Part shown: positions 56,408-64,000 of the stretch, piece by piece | How positions within the stretch are numbered: position 1 is the first letter of the stretch | How the letters are laid out: the number at the start of each line of letters is the position of its first letter | The notes under the pieces: model-generated | The model's database searches: none | Seen by the model: the letters and a program-made list of their open reading frames with translations, nothing else | Told to the model about the DNA's origin: nothing | Translations under genes and position numbers: made by a program | DNA from: Bradyrhizobium sp. | GTDB lineage: Bacteria; Pseudomonadota; Alphaproteobacteria; Rhizobiales; Xanthobacteraceae | NCBI RefSeq assembly: GCF_030654605.1 | Contig: NZ_JAURXB010000093.1 | Coordinates: forward strand, 1 to 64,000 | Reading direction: 5' to 3' | Length of the DNA: 64,000 nucleotides

Positions 56408-57631
56408 CTAGGATGCCTTTAAGGCAATTTGAGGCAAGAGGGAGGCAGCTTTATTTCGCGCATTATGGTCAACGGAAATCGCATCGTCCGCCGAGCTCAA
56501 AGGCGCCAGGTTCCCGGACCGGATCCAGTCGTTCATGGTGGCTTCGACCAGCCGGGCGATCGCGCCGAACTTGATCTTGCCGGCGATGAAGGCCGCCACC
56601 GCGACCTCGTTGGCGGCATTGTAGACCGTGGTCGCGCCCCGCCCCGTCCGCAGCGCATCGTAAGCCAGCCGAAGCGCCGGGAACCGGTCGAAATCCGGCG
56701 CCTCGAAGGTCAGCTGCCCGATCTTGGCGAGATCGAGCTTGGCGGCGGGACCGACGATCCGGTCGGGCCATCCGAGGCAATGCGCGATCGGCGTGCGCAT
56801 GTCGGGCGCGCCGAGCTGGGCCACGACGGAACGGTCGGAAAATTCCACCATGCCGTGGATGATCGACTGCGGATGGACGAGAACGTCGATCTCGTCCGGC
56901 GTCAGCGCGAACAGGTATGAGGCTTCGATGACCTCGAGCCCCTTGTTCATCATCGAGGCGGAATCGATGGTGATCTTCTGACCCATGCTCCAGTTCGGAT
57001 GTTTCAGCGCCTGCGCCAGCGTCGCCTGCTCGATGTCGGCGACCGCCCAGGTCCGGAACGGCCCGCCCGAAGCGGTGATGATGACGCGAACCAGTTCCTC
57101 GCGGTTGCCGGACGCCAGCGCCTGAAACAGCGCGTTGTGTTCGGAATCCGCCGGCAGGATGCAGGCTCCCGCCTTGAACGCGCGCTGCATGAAGAAATCG
57201 CCGGCGCAAACCAGGCATTCCTTGTTGGCCAGCGCGACGGTGGCGCCGCGATCGACCGCCGCGAGCGCGGGCTTCAATCCGGCCGCGCCGCTGACGGCGG
57301 CCATGACCCAGTCGGCCGGACGGGCAGCGGCTTCGATGATGGCGCTTTCGCCGGCGCCGCATTCGGTGCTTGTGCCCGCCAGCGCGGCCTTCAACTCGCC
57401 GAGGCGATCGGGATCGGCTACGGCTGCAAACCGCGCGCCGAATTCGCGGGCGAGCTTCGCCAGCCCCTCGACGTTGGTGTTTCCGGTCAGGGCCTCGACC
57501 TGATAGCGGTCGCGCGAGGCCCGCAGCAAATCCATCGTGCTGTCGCCGATCGAGCCGGTGGCACCCAGCACGGTCACGGAGCGCACGGCGGATTCCGTGG
57601 CCTTGTTGTTACGCAACGGGACAGCGCTCAT
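56408..57631 (-). CDS. dxr: 1-deoxy-D-xylulose-5-phosphate reductoisomerase
   Basis: [30 protein letters not shown]. Confidence 0.98.
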   Translation of the reverse strand: MSAVPLRNNKATESAVRSVTVLGATGSIGDSTMDLLRASRDRYQVEALTGNTNVEGLAKLAREFGARFAAVADPDRLGELKAALAGTSTECGAGESAIIEAAARPADWVMAAVSGAAGLKPALAAVDRGATVALANKECLVCAGDFFMQRAFKAGACILPADSEHNALFQALASGNREELVRVIITASGGPFRTWAVADIEQATLAQALKHPNWSMGQKITIDSASMMNKGLEVIEASYLFALTPDEIDVLVHPQSIIHGMVEFSDRSVVAQLGAPDMRTPIAHCLGWPDRIVGPAAKLDLAKIGQLTFEAPDFDRFPALRLAYDALRTGRGATTVYNAANEVAVAAFIAGKIKFGAIARLVEATMNDWIRSGNLAPLSSADDAISVDHNARNKAASLLPQIALKAS

Positions 57632-57635
57632 ATTT

Positions 57636-58484
57636 TCACCAAACCATAAGACCGCGGCCGACGCCATCGGCGCCGCCCCGCAAAAGACCGAAAATCGCCG
57701 CCAGGACGACCGCGGCGACGAAGCCATCGAGGCGGTCCATCAGACCGCCATGCCCGGGGATGATGTGACTGGAATCCTTGACGCCGAAACGGCGTTTGAC
57801 GGCGGATTCGAACAGATCGCCGAGTTGCGACGCGATCGAGAGTACCGCGGCCAGCAGCAATAACGGGCCGGCCGGGCCGTACCCGAAGGCTGCAAAGCCT
57901 CCGGCAACGACCAGGCTCAAAGCAAAGCCGCCGAGCGCGCCCGCCCAGGTCTTTTTGGGGCTGACCCGCGGCCACAGCCTGGGTCCGCCGATACCGCGGC
58001 CCGCAAAGTAGCCGCCGATATCGGACGCCCAGACGACCATCAGGACCAGCATCAGCGCGGTGAATCCCCTGACCTCGTCGAGGCGCACCAGCACCGATGC
58101 AAGCAAGGCTGCGGCGGCGTAGACAAATCCCGTCGCAGTCCAGAGCCGGCGTTCAGCCGACAGCAACGCAACCGCGGCGAGGCCGACCGCCAGCACGACA
58201 AGCGCGGTATCGATCCGCCCCAAGGCGAGACAAATCCCGCCGAAAACAAGGGCTGCGGTGCCCAGCGCGATCACGCGCGGCTCGCGCCCCGCGCCGACGA
58301 TCATCAACCATTCGACATAGAGGCCGATCGCGGCCAGCGTCACCAGCGTGGCCCACGGCCAGCCGCCGGCATAAGCGATGGCGATGGCCGCCGGTGCGAG
58401 CACCAGGGCGGCGAGCACGCGCATCATCAGATTGCGCGACCCCTTTTCGGCATCCGCCGCCGGTGCGGCTTCGCCCTCGGTCAC
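57636..58484 (-). CDS. cdsA: Phosphatidate cytidylyltransferase
   Basis: [23 protein letters not shown]; polytopic. Confidence 0.95.
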   Translation of the reverse strand: MTEGEAAPAADAEKGSRNLMMRVLAALVLAPAAIAIAYAGGWPWATLVTLAAIGLYVEWLMIVGAGREPRVIALGTAALVFGGICLALGRIDTALVVLAVGLAAVALLSAERRLWTATGFVYAAAALLASVLVRLDEVRGFTALMLVLMVVWASDIGGYFAGRGIGGPRLWPRVSPKKTWAGALGGFALSLVVAGGFAAFGYGPAGPLLLLAAVLSIASQLGDLFESAVKRRFGVKDSSHIIPGHGGLMDRLDGFVAAVVLAAIFGLLRGGADGVGRGLMVW

Positions 58485-59239
58485 GATCCGGTTTTCGCGG
58501 CCAGACCGCCGAAACGGCGCTCCCGCCTGGCATATTCGGCGATCGCCTCCTCCAGCGCCGCCTTGTCGAAATCCGGCCAGTGGATCGGCACGAACACCAG
58601 TTCGCTATAGGCCGCCTGCCACATCAGGAAATTCGAAAGCCGCTGCTCGCCGCTGGTGCGAATGATCAGGTCGGGATCGGGAATTTCGGGCGCGTCGAGG
58701 TATCTGCTCAGCGTGTCGGCATCGATCGAGGAAGGATCACGCTTTCCCTCGGCGACCTCCTGCGCCAAACGCTTGGCGGCGTTGGCGATTTCCTGGCGCG
58801 ATCCGTAGTTGAACGCGACCACGAGATTGAGCCTGGTATTGCCCCTGGTCAGCTCTTCAGCCTCGTTCAGCAGCGCGCAGATATCCGGCTCCAGTCCGTC
58901 GCGCTCACCGATGACCCGGACCCGGACGCCATCGCTGTGCAATGTCGCGAGGTCGTTGCGGATGAAGCGCCTGAGCAGACCGAAGAGATCGCCGATCTCG
59001 CTCGCCGGACGCGACCAGTTCTCCGAGCTGAAGGAGAAGATCGTCAGATATAGGATGCCGAGCTCGTGGGCCGCGCGAACCACCCGCCGCAACGCCTCGA
59101 CGCCACGGCGATGGCCTTCCGCGCGCGGCAAGCCGCGGGCGGCCGCCCAGCGTCCGTTGCCGTCCATAATGATCGCCACATGCAACGGCGCACCGGAGGG
59201 ATCCGGGGCTTCGGTCGCAGGGGCGGCAGCATTCGACAT
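58481..59239 (-). CDS. uppS: Isoprenyl (undecaprenyl) diphosphate synthase
   Basis: [36 protein letters not shown]. Confidence 0.97.
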   Translation of the reverse strand: MSNAAAPATEAPDPSGAPLHVAIIMDGNGRWAAARGLPRAEGHRRGVEALRRVVRAAHELGILYLTIFSFSSENWSRPASEIGDLFGLLRRFIRNDLATLHSDGVRVRVIGERDGLEPDICALLNEAEELTRGNTRLNLVVAFNYGSRQEIANAAKRLAQEVAEGKRDPSSIDADTLSRYLDAPEIPDPDLIIRTSGEQRLSNFLMWQAAYSELVFVPIHWPDFDKAALEEAIAEYARRERRFGGLAAKTGS

Positions 59240-59256
59240 CGGCTGATCCTAGCGCG

Positions 59257-59820
59257 TTAAACGGTAAGGATTTCCTTTTCCTTCGCCGCAAGCAATTGGT
59301 CTATTTCCGAAATCATGCCGTCGGTGGCCTTCTGCACATCATTGGCCAGCCGCTCCTGATCGTCCTCGGAAATCTCGTGATTCTTCTCGAGCTTCTTGAC
59401 GGTATCGAGACCATCGCGGCGGACATGCCGCACCGCGACCTTGGCCGCCTCGGCATATTTGTGCGCGACTTTGACCAGTTCCTTGCGGCGTTCTTCGTTG
59501 AGTTCGGGAATGCGCAGGCGCAACACCTGGCCTTCGGTCGCGGGACTCAAGCCGAGGTTGGAATCGACGATCGCCTTTTCGACGGCCTTGACCATCGACT
59601 TGTCCCAAACCTGGACCGAGAGCAGCCGCGGCTCGGGCACGCTGATGGTCGCGAGCTGGTTGAGCGGCATGTGGGTGCCGTAGGCATCGACCTGCACCGG
59701 CTCCAGCATCGAGGCGGCGGCGCGGCCGGTGCGCAATCCACCGAGCTCATGCTTGAGTGCCGCCGTGGCGCCCTGCATGCGGCGCTTCAGATCGTTGATG
59801 TCGAAACCACCCGTGGGCAT
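59257..59820 (-). CDS. frr: Ribosome recycling factor
   Basis: [36 protein letters not shown]. Confidence 0.98.
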   Translation of the reverse strand: MPTGGFDINDLKRRMQGATAALKHELGGLRTGRAAASMLEPVQVDAYGTHMPLNQLATISVPEPRLLSVQVWDKSMVKAVEKAIVDSNLGLSPATEGQVLRLRIPELNEERRKELVKVAHKYAEAAKVAVRHVRRDGLDTVKKLEKNHEISEDDQERLANDVQKATDGMISEIDQLLAAKEKEILTV

Positions 59821-59891
59821 AACGCTCTCCCTCCTGAAAACTGATCGCCGACGCCGTCCGGCCCGCGCGCATCAGATGCGTCGCCGGCCTG

Positions 59892-60608
59892 TCAGCCGCC
59901 GACGATGGTGCCGTGGCCGGTGCCGCGCAGGATCGCGCCTATCGAACCCGGTTCGGCGATCGAGAACACGATGATAGGCAGCGATGTCTCGCGGGCAAGC
60001 GCGAAAGCGGTCGCGTCCATCACCTTGTAGCCGCCTTCGATCGCCTGTGAATGCGTCAAACGGTCGAACCGCTTGGCAGACGGGTCCTTTTTGGGATCGG
60101 CACTGTAGACACCATCGACATTGGTGGCCTTCAGCACCGCCTGGGCGCCGATCTCGGCCGCCCGCAGCACCGCCGTGGTATCGGTGGTGAAGAACGGGTT
60201 GCCGGTTCCACCGCCGAGCAGCACGATGCGGCCCTCGGCGAGATATTTGTGCGTTGCACTACGGGTGAACAGCTCGCAGACCTGCGGCATGACGAAGGCC
60301 GACAGGGTCCGCGCCGGGGTCCCGCGCCGCTCGATCGCGGCTTCCAGCGCCAGGCAATTCATCACGGTGGCGAGCATGCCCATGGTGTCGCCGGTCGGAC
60401 GGGATACGCCGCGGGAGGAAACCTCGACGCCGCGCACCATGTTTCCGCCACCGATGACCACGGCAACTTCGACGCCGAGCTGCTTGGCGGCGATCAGGTC
60501 ACCGGCAATACGATCGATGGTCGGCTGATCCATGCCGAAGGAATGCGGGCCGGCAAAATATTCGCCCGAGAGCTTGATCACCACCCGACGATAGACCGGC
60601 TCAGCCAT
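59892..60608 (-). CDS. pyrH: UMP kinase
   Basis: [36 protein letters not shown]. Confidence 0.98.
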   Translation of the reverse strand: MAEPVYRRVVIKLSGEYFAGPHSFGMDQPTIDRIAGDLIAAKQLGVEVAVVIGGGNMVRGVEVSSRGVSRPTGDTMGMLATVMNCLALEAAIERRGTPARTLSAFVMPQVCELFTRSATHKYLAEGRIVLLGGGTGNPFFTTDTTAVLRAAEIGAQAVLKATNVDGVYSADPKKDPSAKRFDRLTHSQAIEGGYKVMDATAFALARETSLPIIVFSIAEPGSIGAILRGTGHGTIVGG

Positions 60609-60697
60609 TGCTAGTCGCTTTCCTCTGAGCCAGCCGCTTCTCTCAAGCAGCCCTGCCGTTGCCGGCGCAACCGCGCCGGAAAGGACTCTTCCGGCGG

Positions 60698-61621
60698 TTA
60701 CTTCTTGCCGCTGGCGGCGGCGACCTCGGCCGCGAAATCGGATTCCTGCTTTTCGATTCCCTCGCCGAGAGCATAGCGCACAAATCCGGCCACTTTCACC
60801 GGCGCGCCGATCTTGCCCTCGGCTTCCTTGACCGCCTGGGCGACCGATTTGGAATTGTCGTGGATGAAGGCCTGCTCGAGCAGACAGACCTCTTTGTAGA
60901 AGGTCTTCAGGCCCGATTCGACGATCTTTTCGATCACGTTTTCGGGCTTGCCCTGCTGGCGGTACTTGTCGGCCAGGATGTCCTTCTCACGCGTCACGGC
61001 GGCGGGATCGAGCCCGGCCGAATCCAGCGCCTGCGGGTTGGTGGCGGCGACATGCATGGCGATCTGACGGGCCAGCAAGGCCAGTTCGTCGGTCTTGCCG
61101 GTGGATTCCAGCGCCACGATCACGCCCATCTTGCCGGCGCCTTCGACCACGGCGTTGTGCACGTAGCTTGCGACCACGCCGCTCGAGACTTCGAGCGAAG
61201 CCGCCCGGCGCAACGTCATGTTCTCGCCGATGGTGGCAATGGCGTCCTGGATCGCGCGCTCGACGGTGACGTCGCCGACGGGTGCTGCCTTGATCTTCTC
61301 GACGTCGGCGCCGACCTTGAGCGCGACCTGGGCGATCATCTTGACCAGACCCTGGAACTGCTCGTTGCGCGCGACGAAGTCGGTCTCGGAATTGACCTCG
61401 ACCACGACACCCTTGGTGCCCTGGGTCAGCGCGCCGATCAGGCCTTCCGCGGCAATGCGGCCGGACTTCTTGGCGGCCTTGGACAGGCCCTTCTTGCGCA
61501 GCCAGTCGATCGCGGCTTCCATGTTGCCGTCGTTCTCGGCAAGCGCCTGCTTGCAATCCATCATGCCGACGCCGGTGGTCTCGCGCAGATCCTTGACCAT
61601 CGCTGCTGTAATCGTTGCCAT
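60698..61621 (-). CDS. tsf: Translation elongation factor Ts
   Basis: [41 protein letters not shown]. Confidence 0.98.
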   Translation of the reverse strand: MATITAAMVKDLRETTGVGMMDCKQALAENDGNMEAAIDWLRKKGLSKAAKKSGRIAAEGLIGALTQGTKGVVVEVNSETDFVARNEQFQGLVKMIAQVALKVGADVEKIKAAPVGDVTVERAIQDAIATIGENMTLRRAASLEVSSGVVASYVHNAVVEGAGKMGVIVALESTGKTDELALLARQIAMHVAATNPQALDSAGLDPAAVTREKDILADKYRQQGKPENVIEKIVESGLKTFYKEVCLLEQAFIHDNSKSVAQAVKEAEGKIGAPVKVAGFVRYALGEGIEKQESDFAAEVAAASGKK

Positions 61622-61753
61622 CGTTGAATGTCCTTCTTGCCTGTCAGGGCGACCGCGGCGCGGCTGTTGCCGCCTCGCCGCCTTCCACCACCAGGGAATG
61701 TCGTATCTGGAACCGAAGGGGTGGCCGGGAAATTCCGGCCACGCTTGTTCGCG

Positions 61754-62752
61754 TTATTCCGCTTCCGCGGTCATCGCCTTGGCCTGGGCGACCCAGCCAT
61801 CGGCGCGGTTCGGAAGCCCGACTTCTTCGCCGATCTTGTGCGCGGAATCGTGGTCGAGTTCGGCGAGCTGCCAGTAATGGAAGATGCCGAGATCGTTGAA
61901 CTTCTTCTCGATCGCGCCGGACACGCCGGTGAGCTTCTTGAGGTCGTCGGCGGCACCGCGCGGCCCGGCCAGGCCCTGGAAGCCGGCGGGCTGCGGAGCC
62001 ACCGGGATTTCCTCGCGGATCGGCTGCGCGGAGGCGCCGATATCGATGCCCGAATCGCCCTGAGCACGTGAAATGCCGTCGATCACGGCGCGGGCGATCA
62101 GATCGCAGTACAGCGTGATGGCGCGGCCGGCGTCGTCATTGCCCGGCACTACATAAGTGATGCCCTTGGGGTCCGAATTGGTATCGACGATCGCGGCGAC
62201 GGGAATGTTGAGCCGCTGGGCTTCCTGGATCGCGATGTCTTCCTTGTTGGTGTCGATCACGAAGATCAGGTCGGGCAGACCGCCCATGTCCTTGATGCCG
62301 CCGAGCGAACGGTCGAGCTTGTCGCGCTCGCGCTGCAGCGTCAGACGCTCCTTCTTGGTGTAGGCGTTGGCATCGCCCGAATTGAGCACTTCCTCGAGAT
62401 GCCGGAGCCGCTTGATCGAACCGGAAATCGTTTTCCAGTTGGTCAGCGTGCCGCCGAGCCAGCGCGAATTGACGAAATACTGCGCCGAACGCTTGGCGGC
62501 CTCGGCCACGCCATCCTGCGCCTGCCGCTTGGTGCCGACGAACAGGATGCGGCCGCCCTTGGCGACGGTATCGCTGACCGCCTGGAGCGCGCGATGCAAC
62601 AGCGGCACGGTCTGGGCGAGATCGATGATGTGGATGTTGTTGCGGGCACCGAAAATGTAATCCGCCATCTTCGGATTCCAGCGGTGCGATTGGTGGCCAA
62701 AGTGAACGCCAGCTTCAAGCAGCTGACGCATAGAAAAATCGGGTAGCGCCAT
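61754..62752 (-). CDS. rpsB: 30S ribosomal protein S2 with C-terminal extension
   Basis: [41 protein letters not shown]; extended C-terminus ([25 protein letters not shown]). Confidence 0.98.
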   Translation of the reverse strand: MALPDFSMRQLLEAGVHFGHQSHRWNPKMADYIFGARNNIHIIDLAQTVPLLHRALQAVSDTVAKGGRILFVGTKRQAQDGVAEAAKRSAQYFVNSRWLGGTLTNWKTISGSIKRLRHLEEVLNSGDANAYTKKERLTLQRERDKLDRSLGGIKDMGGLPDLIFVIDTNKEDIAIQEAQRLNIPVAAIVDTNSDPKGITYVVPGNDDAGRAITLYCDLIARAVIDGISRAQGDSGIDIGASAQPIREEIPVAPQPAGFQGLAGPRGAADDLKKLTGVSGAIEKKFNDLGIFHYWQLAELDHDSAHKIGEEVGLPNRADGWVAQAKAMTAEAE

Positions 62753-63036
62753 CGTGATATTCTCCGGTTGGTTCCTCCGGAAGCGTGTGAGCAAACGAGC
62801 CTTGCGGCCCGGCTGCCACCGGACGGCCTTTTAGAGCCATGCTTCCGTGTGAGATGGCGCGGTATATAGCCGGATTCCGGCGGGAAGCAAGGAAATACGG
62901 CCGGTTTTGGAGGCTCGCGGGCGGGTTTACCGGGCGCCCGGCCGACAAATCCGGGCATTTCCAGGGTAATCACCGCTCTGCCCCCCCGGCCCGGCGCTCC
63001 ATGGAGGTCGGACTTTCGGGCAACGAAGCTGGTCGA

Positions 63037-63708
63037 TCAGGCCGACGCCCCCCGCGACGATCCACCGGGCAAAGGACGTTTCCATTTCTTTTCCCGAGCA
63101 GACGCCTTGCCCTGGCGGCGTCGGCTTGCCGGGGGCTCGACCGAGATTTCCTTCAATGAGCCCTCGCTGACGACAACCACCAGCAACACGAGTTTCGCGC
63201 CGTTGTACTGCAATCCCGCGCTGACCGCTTTGCCGGAGCCGACTTGCTCGGCAATGGCGATGGTCTCGGAAAGGCTTACGCCGGCTGCGGAGAAAGCGGC
63301 CAGTATCGTCTGGTTCTCCTCCCGCAGCCTGGATACCGGCGTTGTTGGCCCGGTACTGGCGGCCACCCCGGTCGAAGCATCGATCGCCCCGTCCCACAAT
63401 TCCCCGTTCAGGAGGACTTTCACCCGGAAGGCCGGATGAGGGGTCGATCCGTCGAAACCGAGGTCGACGACCCTGGCGCCGGCGCCAAGCCTCTCGGCGA
63501 TGGCAATCGCACGCCGGGCAGAAATCCGGGCATAGGCGAATACCTTGATTTCCTGCAGGAGCGCTTCGCTTTCGGACTCATTGGACTGTGGAACAGACAG
63601 CGGCGCAAGATCGGCGGACTCGCGGCCGAACGCCGGCACGGGCGCAAGCAGCGGGAGCAACGGCAGCATCGACAGGATGAGACGCTTCGCCAGTTTATCG
63701 ATGCGCAT
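63037..63708 (-). CDS. Hypothetical secreted protein (possible PepSY-like repeats)
   Basis: Signal peptide MRIDKLAKRLILSMLPLLPLLAPVPAFG; two ARRAIAIAERLGAGARVVDLGF / SLSETIAIAEQVGSGKAVSAGLQY repeats. Confidence 0.75.
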   Translation of the reverse strand: MRIDKLAKRLILSMLPLLPLLAPVPAFGRESADLAPLSVPQSNESESEALLQEIKVFAYARISARRAIAIAERLGAGARVVDLGFDGSTPHPAFRVKVLLNGELWDGAIDASTGVAASTGPTTPVSRLREENQTILAAFSAAGVSLSETIAIAEQVGSGKAVSAGLQYNGAKLVLLVVVVSEGSLKEISVEPPASRRRQGKASAREKKWKRPLPGGSSRGASA

Positions 63709-63789
63709 GATCGTCCTCCTGACCGCCGGATGTCGTCATGGGGCACTCCTTTTCGGGAACGGCTAGGCGTGGTTGATTCCTCTGACAGG

Positions 63790-64000
63790 TCAGTGACCGA
63801 CCACCGCCTGCCGCGCAGCTGAAGTCCGATAGCCGGCTGTCGGCTTCAGACCGTCAAACGGTGGAGATTTCGACCAGGCGTGACCGCTTCGCGCCCGCTC
63901 GTAGCCGTACTGAAACAACCCGCGCATATAGGCGGTATCGAATCCCGAACTCGCCGCCGCGGGGATGCGCCCTTCGATGTAGGTCAGGTTGAAGCCGAAT
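63790..64000 (-). CDS. C-terminal fragment of a patatin-like phospholipase family protein (truncated by window edge)
   Basis: Reads FGFNLTYIEGRIPAAASSGFDTAYMRGLFQYGYERARSGHAWSKSPPFDG...VVGH*; resembles C-termini of patatin-like proteins. Confidence 0.5.
   Translation of the reverse strand, partial: FGFNLTYIEGRIPAAASSGFDTAYMRGLFQYGYERARSGHAWSKSPPFDGLKPTAGYRTSAARQAVVGH

Overview
The window is a 64 kb segment of an alphaproteobacterial chromosome, Bradyrhizobium/Rhizobiales-like by gene order and by intergenic repeat families (taxonomy is inferred, not searched). Most of it is core genome: eno, kdsA, pyrG, secG, tpiA, a PpiD/SurA-like foldase, trpD-trpC-moaC, moeA-lexA, comEC, glnS, gltX-gltA, and the long minus-strand block lpxB-lpxI-lpxA-fabZ-lpxD-bamA-rseP-dxr-cdsA-uppS-frr-pyrH-tsf-rpsB. 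The strongest accessory signal is at 1048-3097 on the minus strand. It is a lower-GC insertion between core genes that encodes an AvcD-type (anti-phage dCTP/dCMP deaminase) protein with a degenerate N-terminal P-loop domain and a C-terminal zinc deaminase domain (HAE ... PCHMC). A 63-aa Ser/Thr/Lys-rich small ORF overlaps the deaminase stop codon by 14 nt and has a near-perfect Shine-Dalgarno; it may be an undescribed partner of this defence system. Other points of interest: a roughly 450-bp noncoding block made of successive hairpins (29.33-29.78 kb), several REP/MITE-like inverted repeat families, a three-half-site LexA operator upstream of lexA, a 15-bp tandem repeat creating the start of a cytochrome c gene, and an Flp pilin gene with its terminator that is missing from the ORF track. 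All family assignments come from motif recognition; no database search was run.
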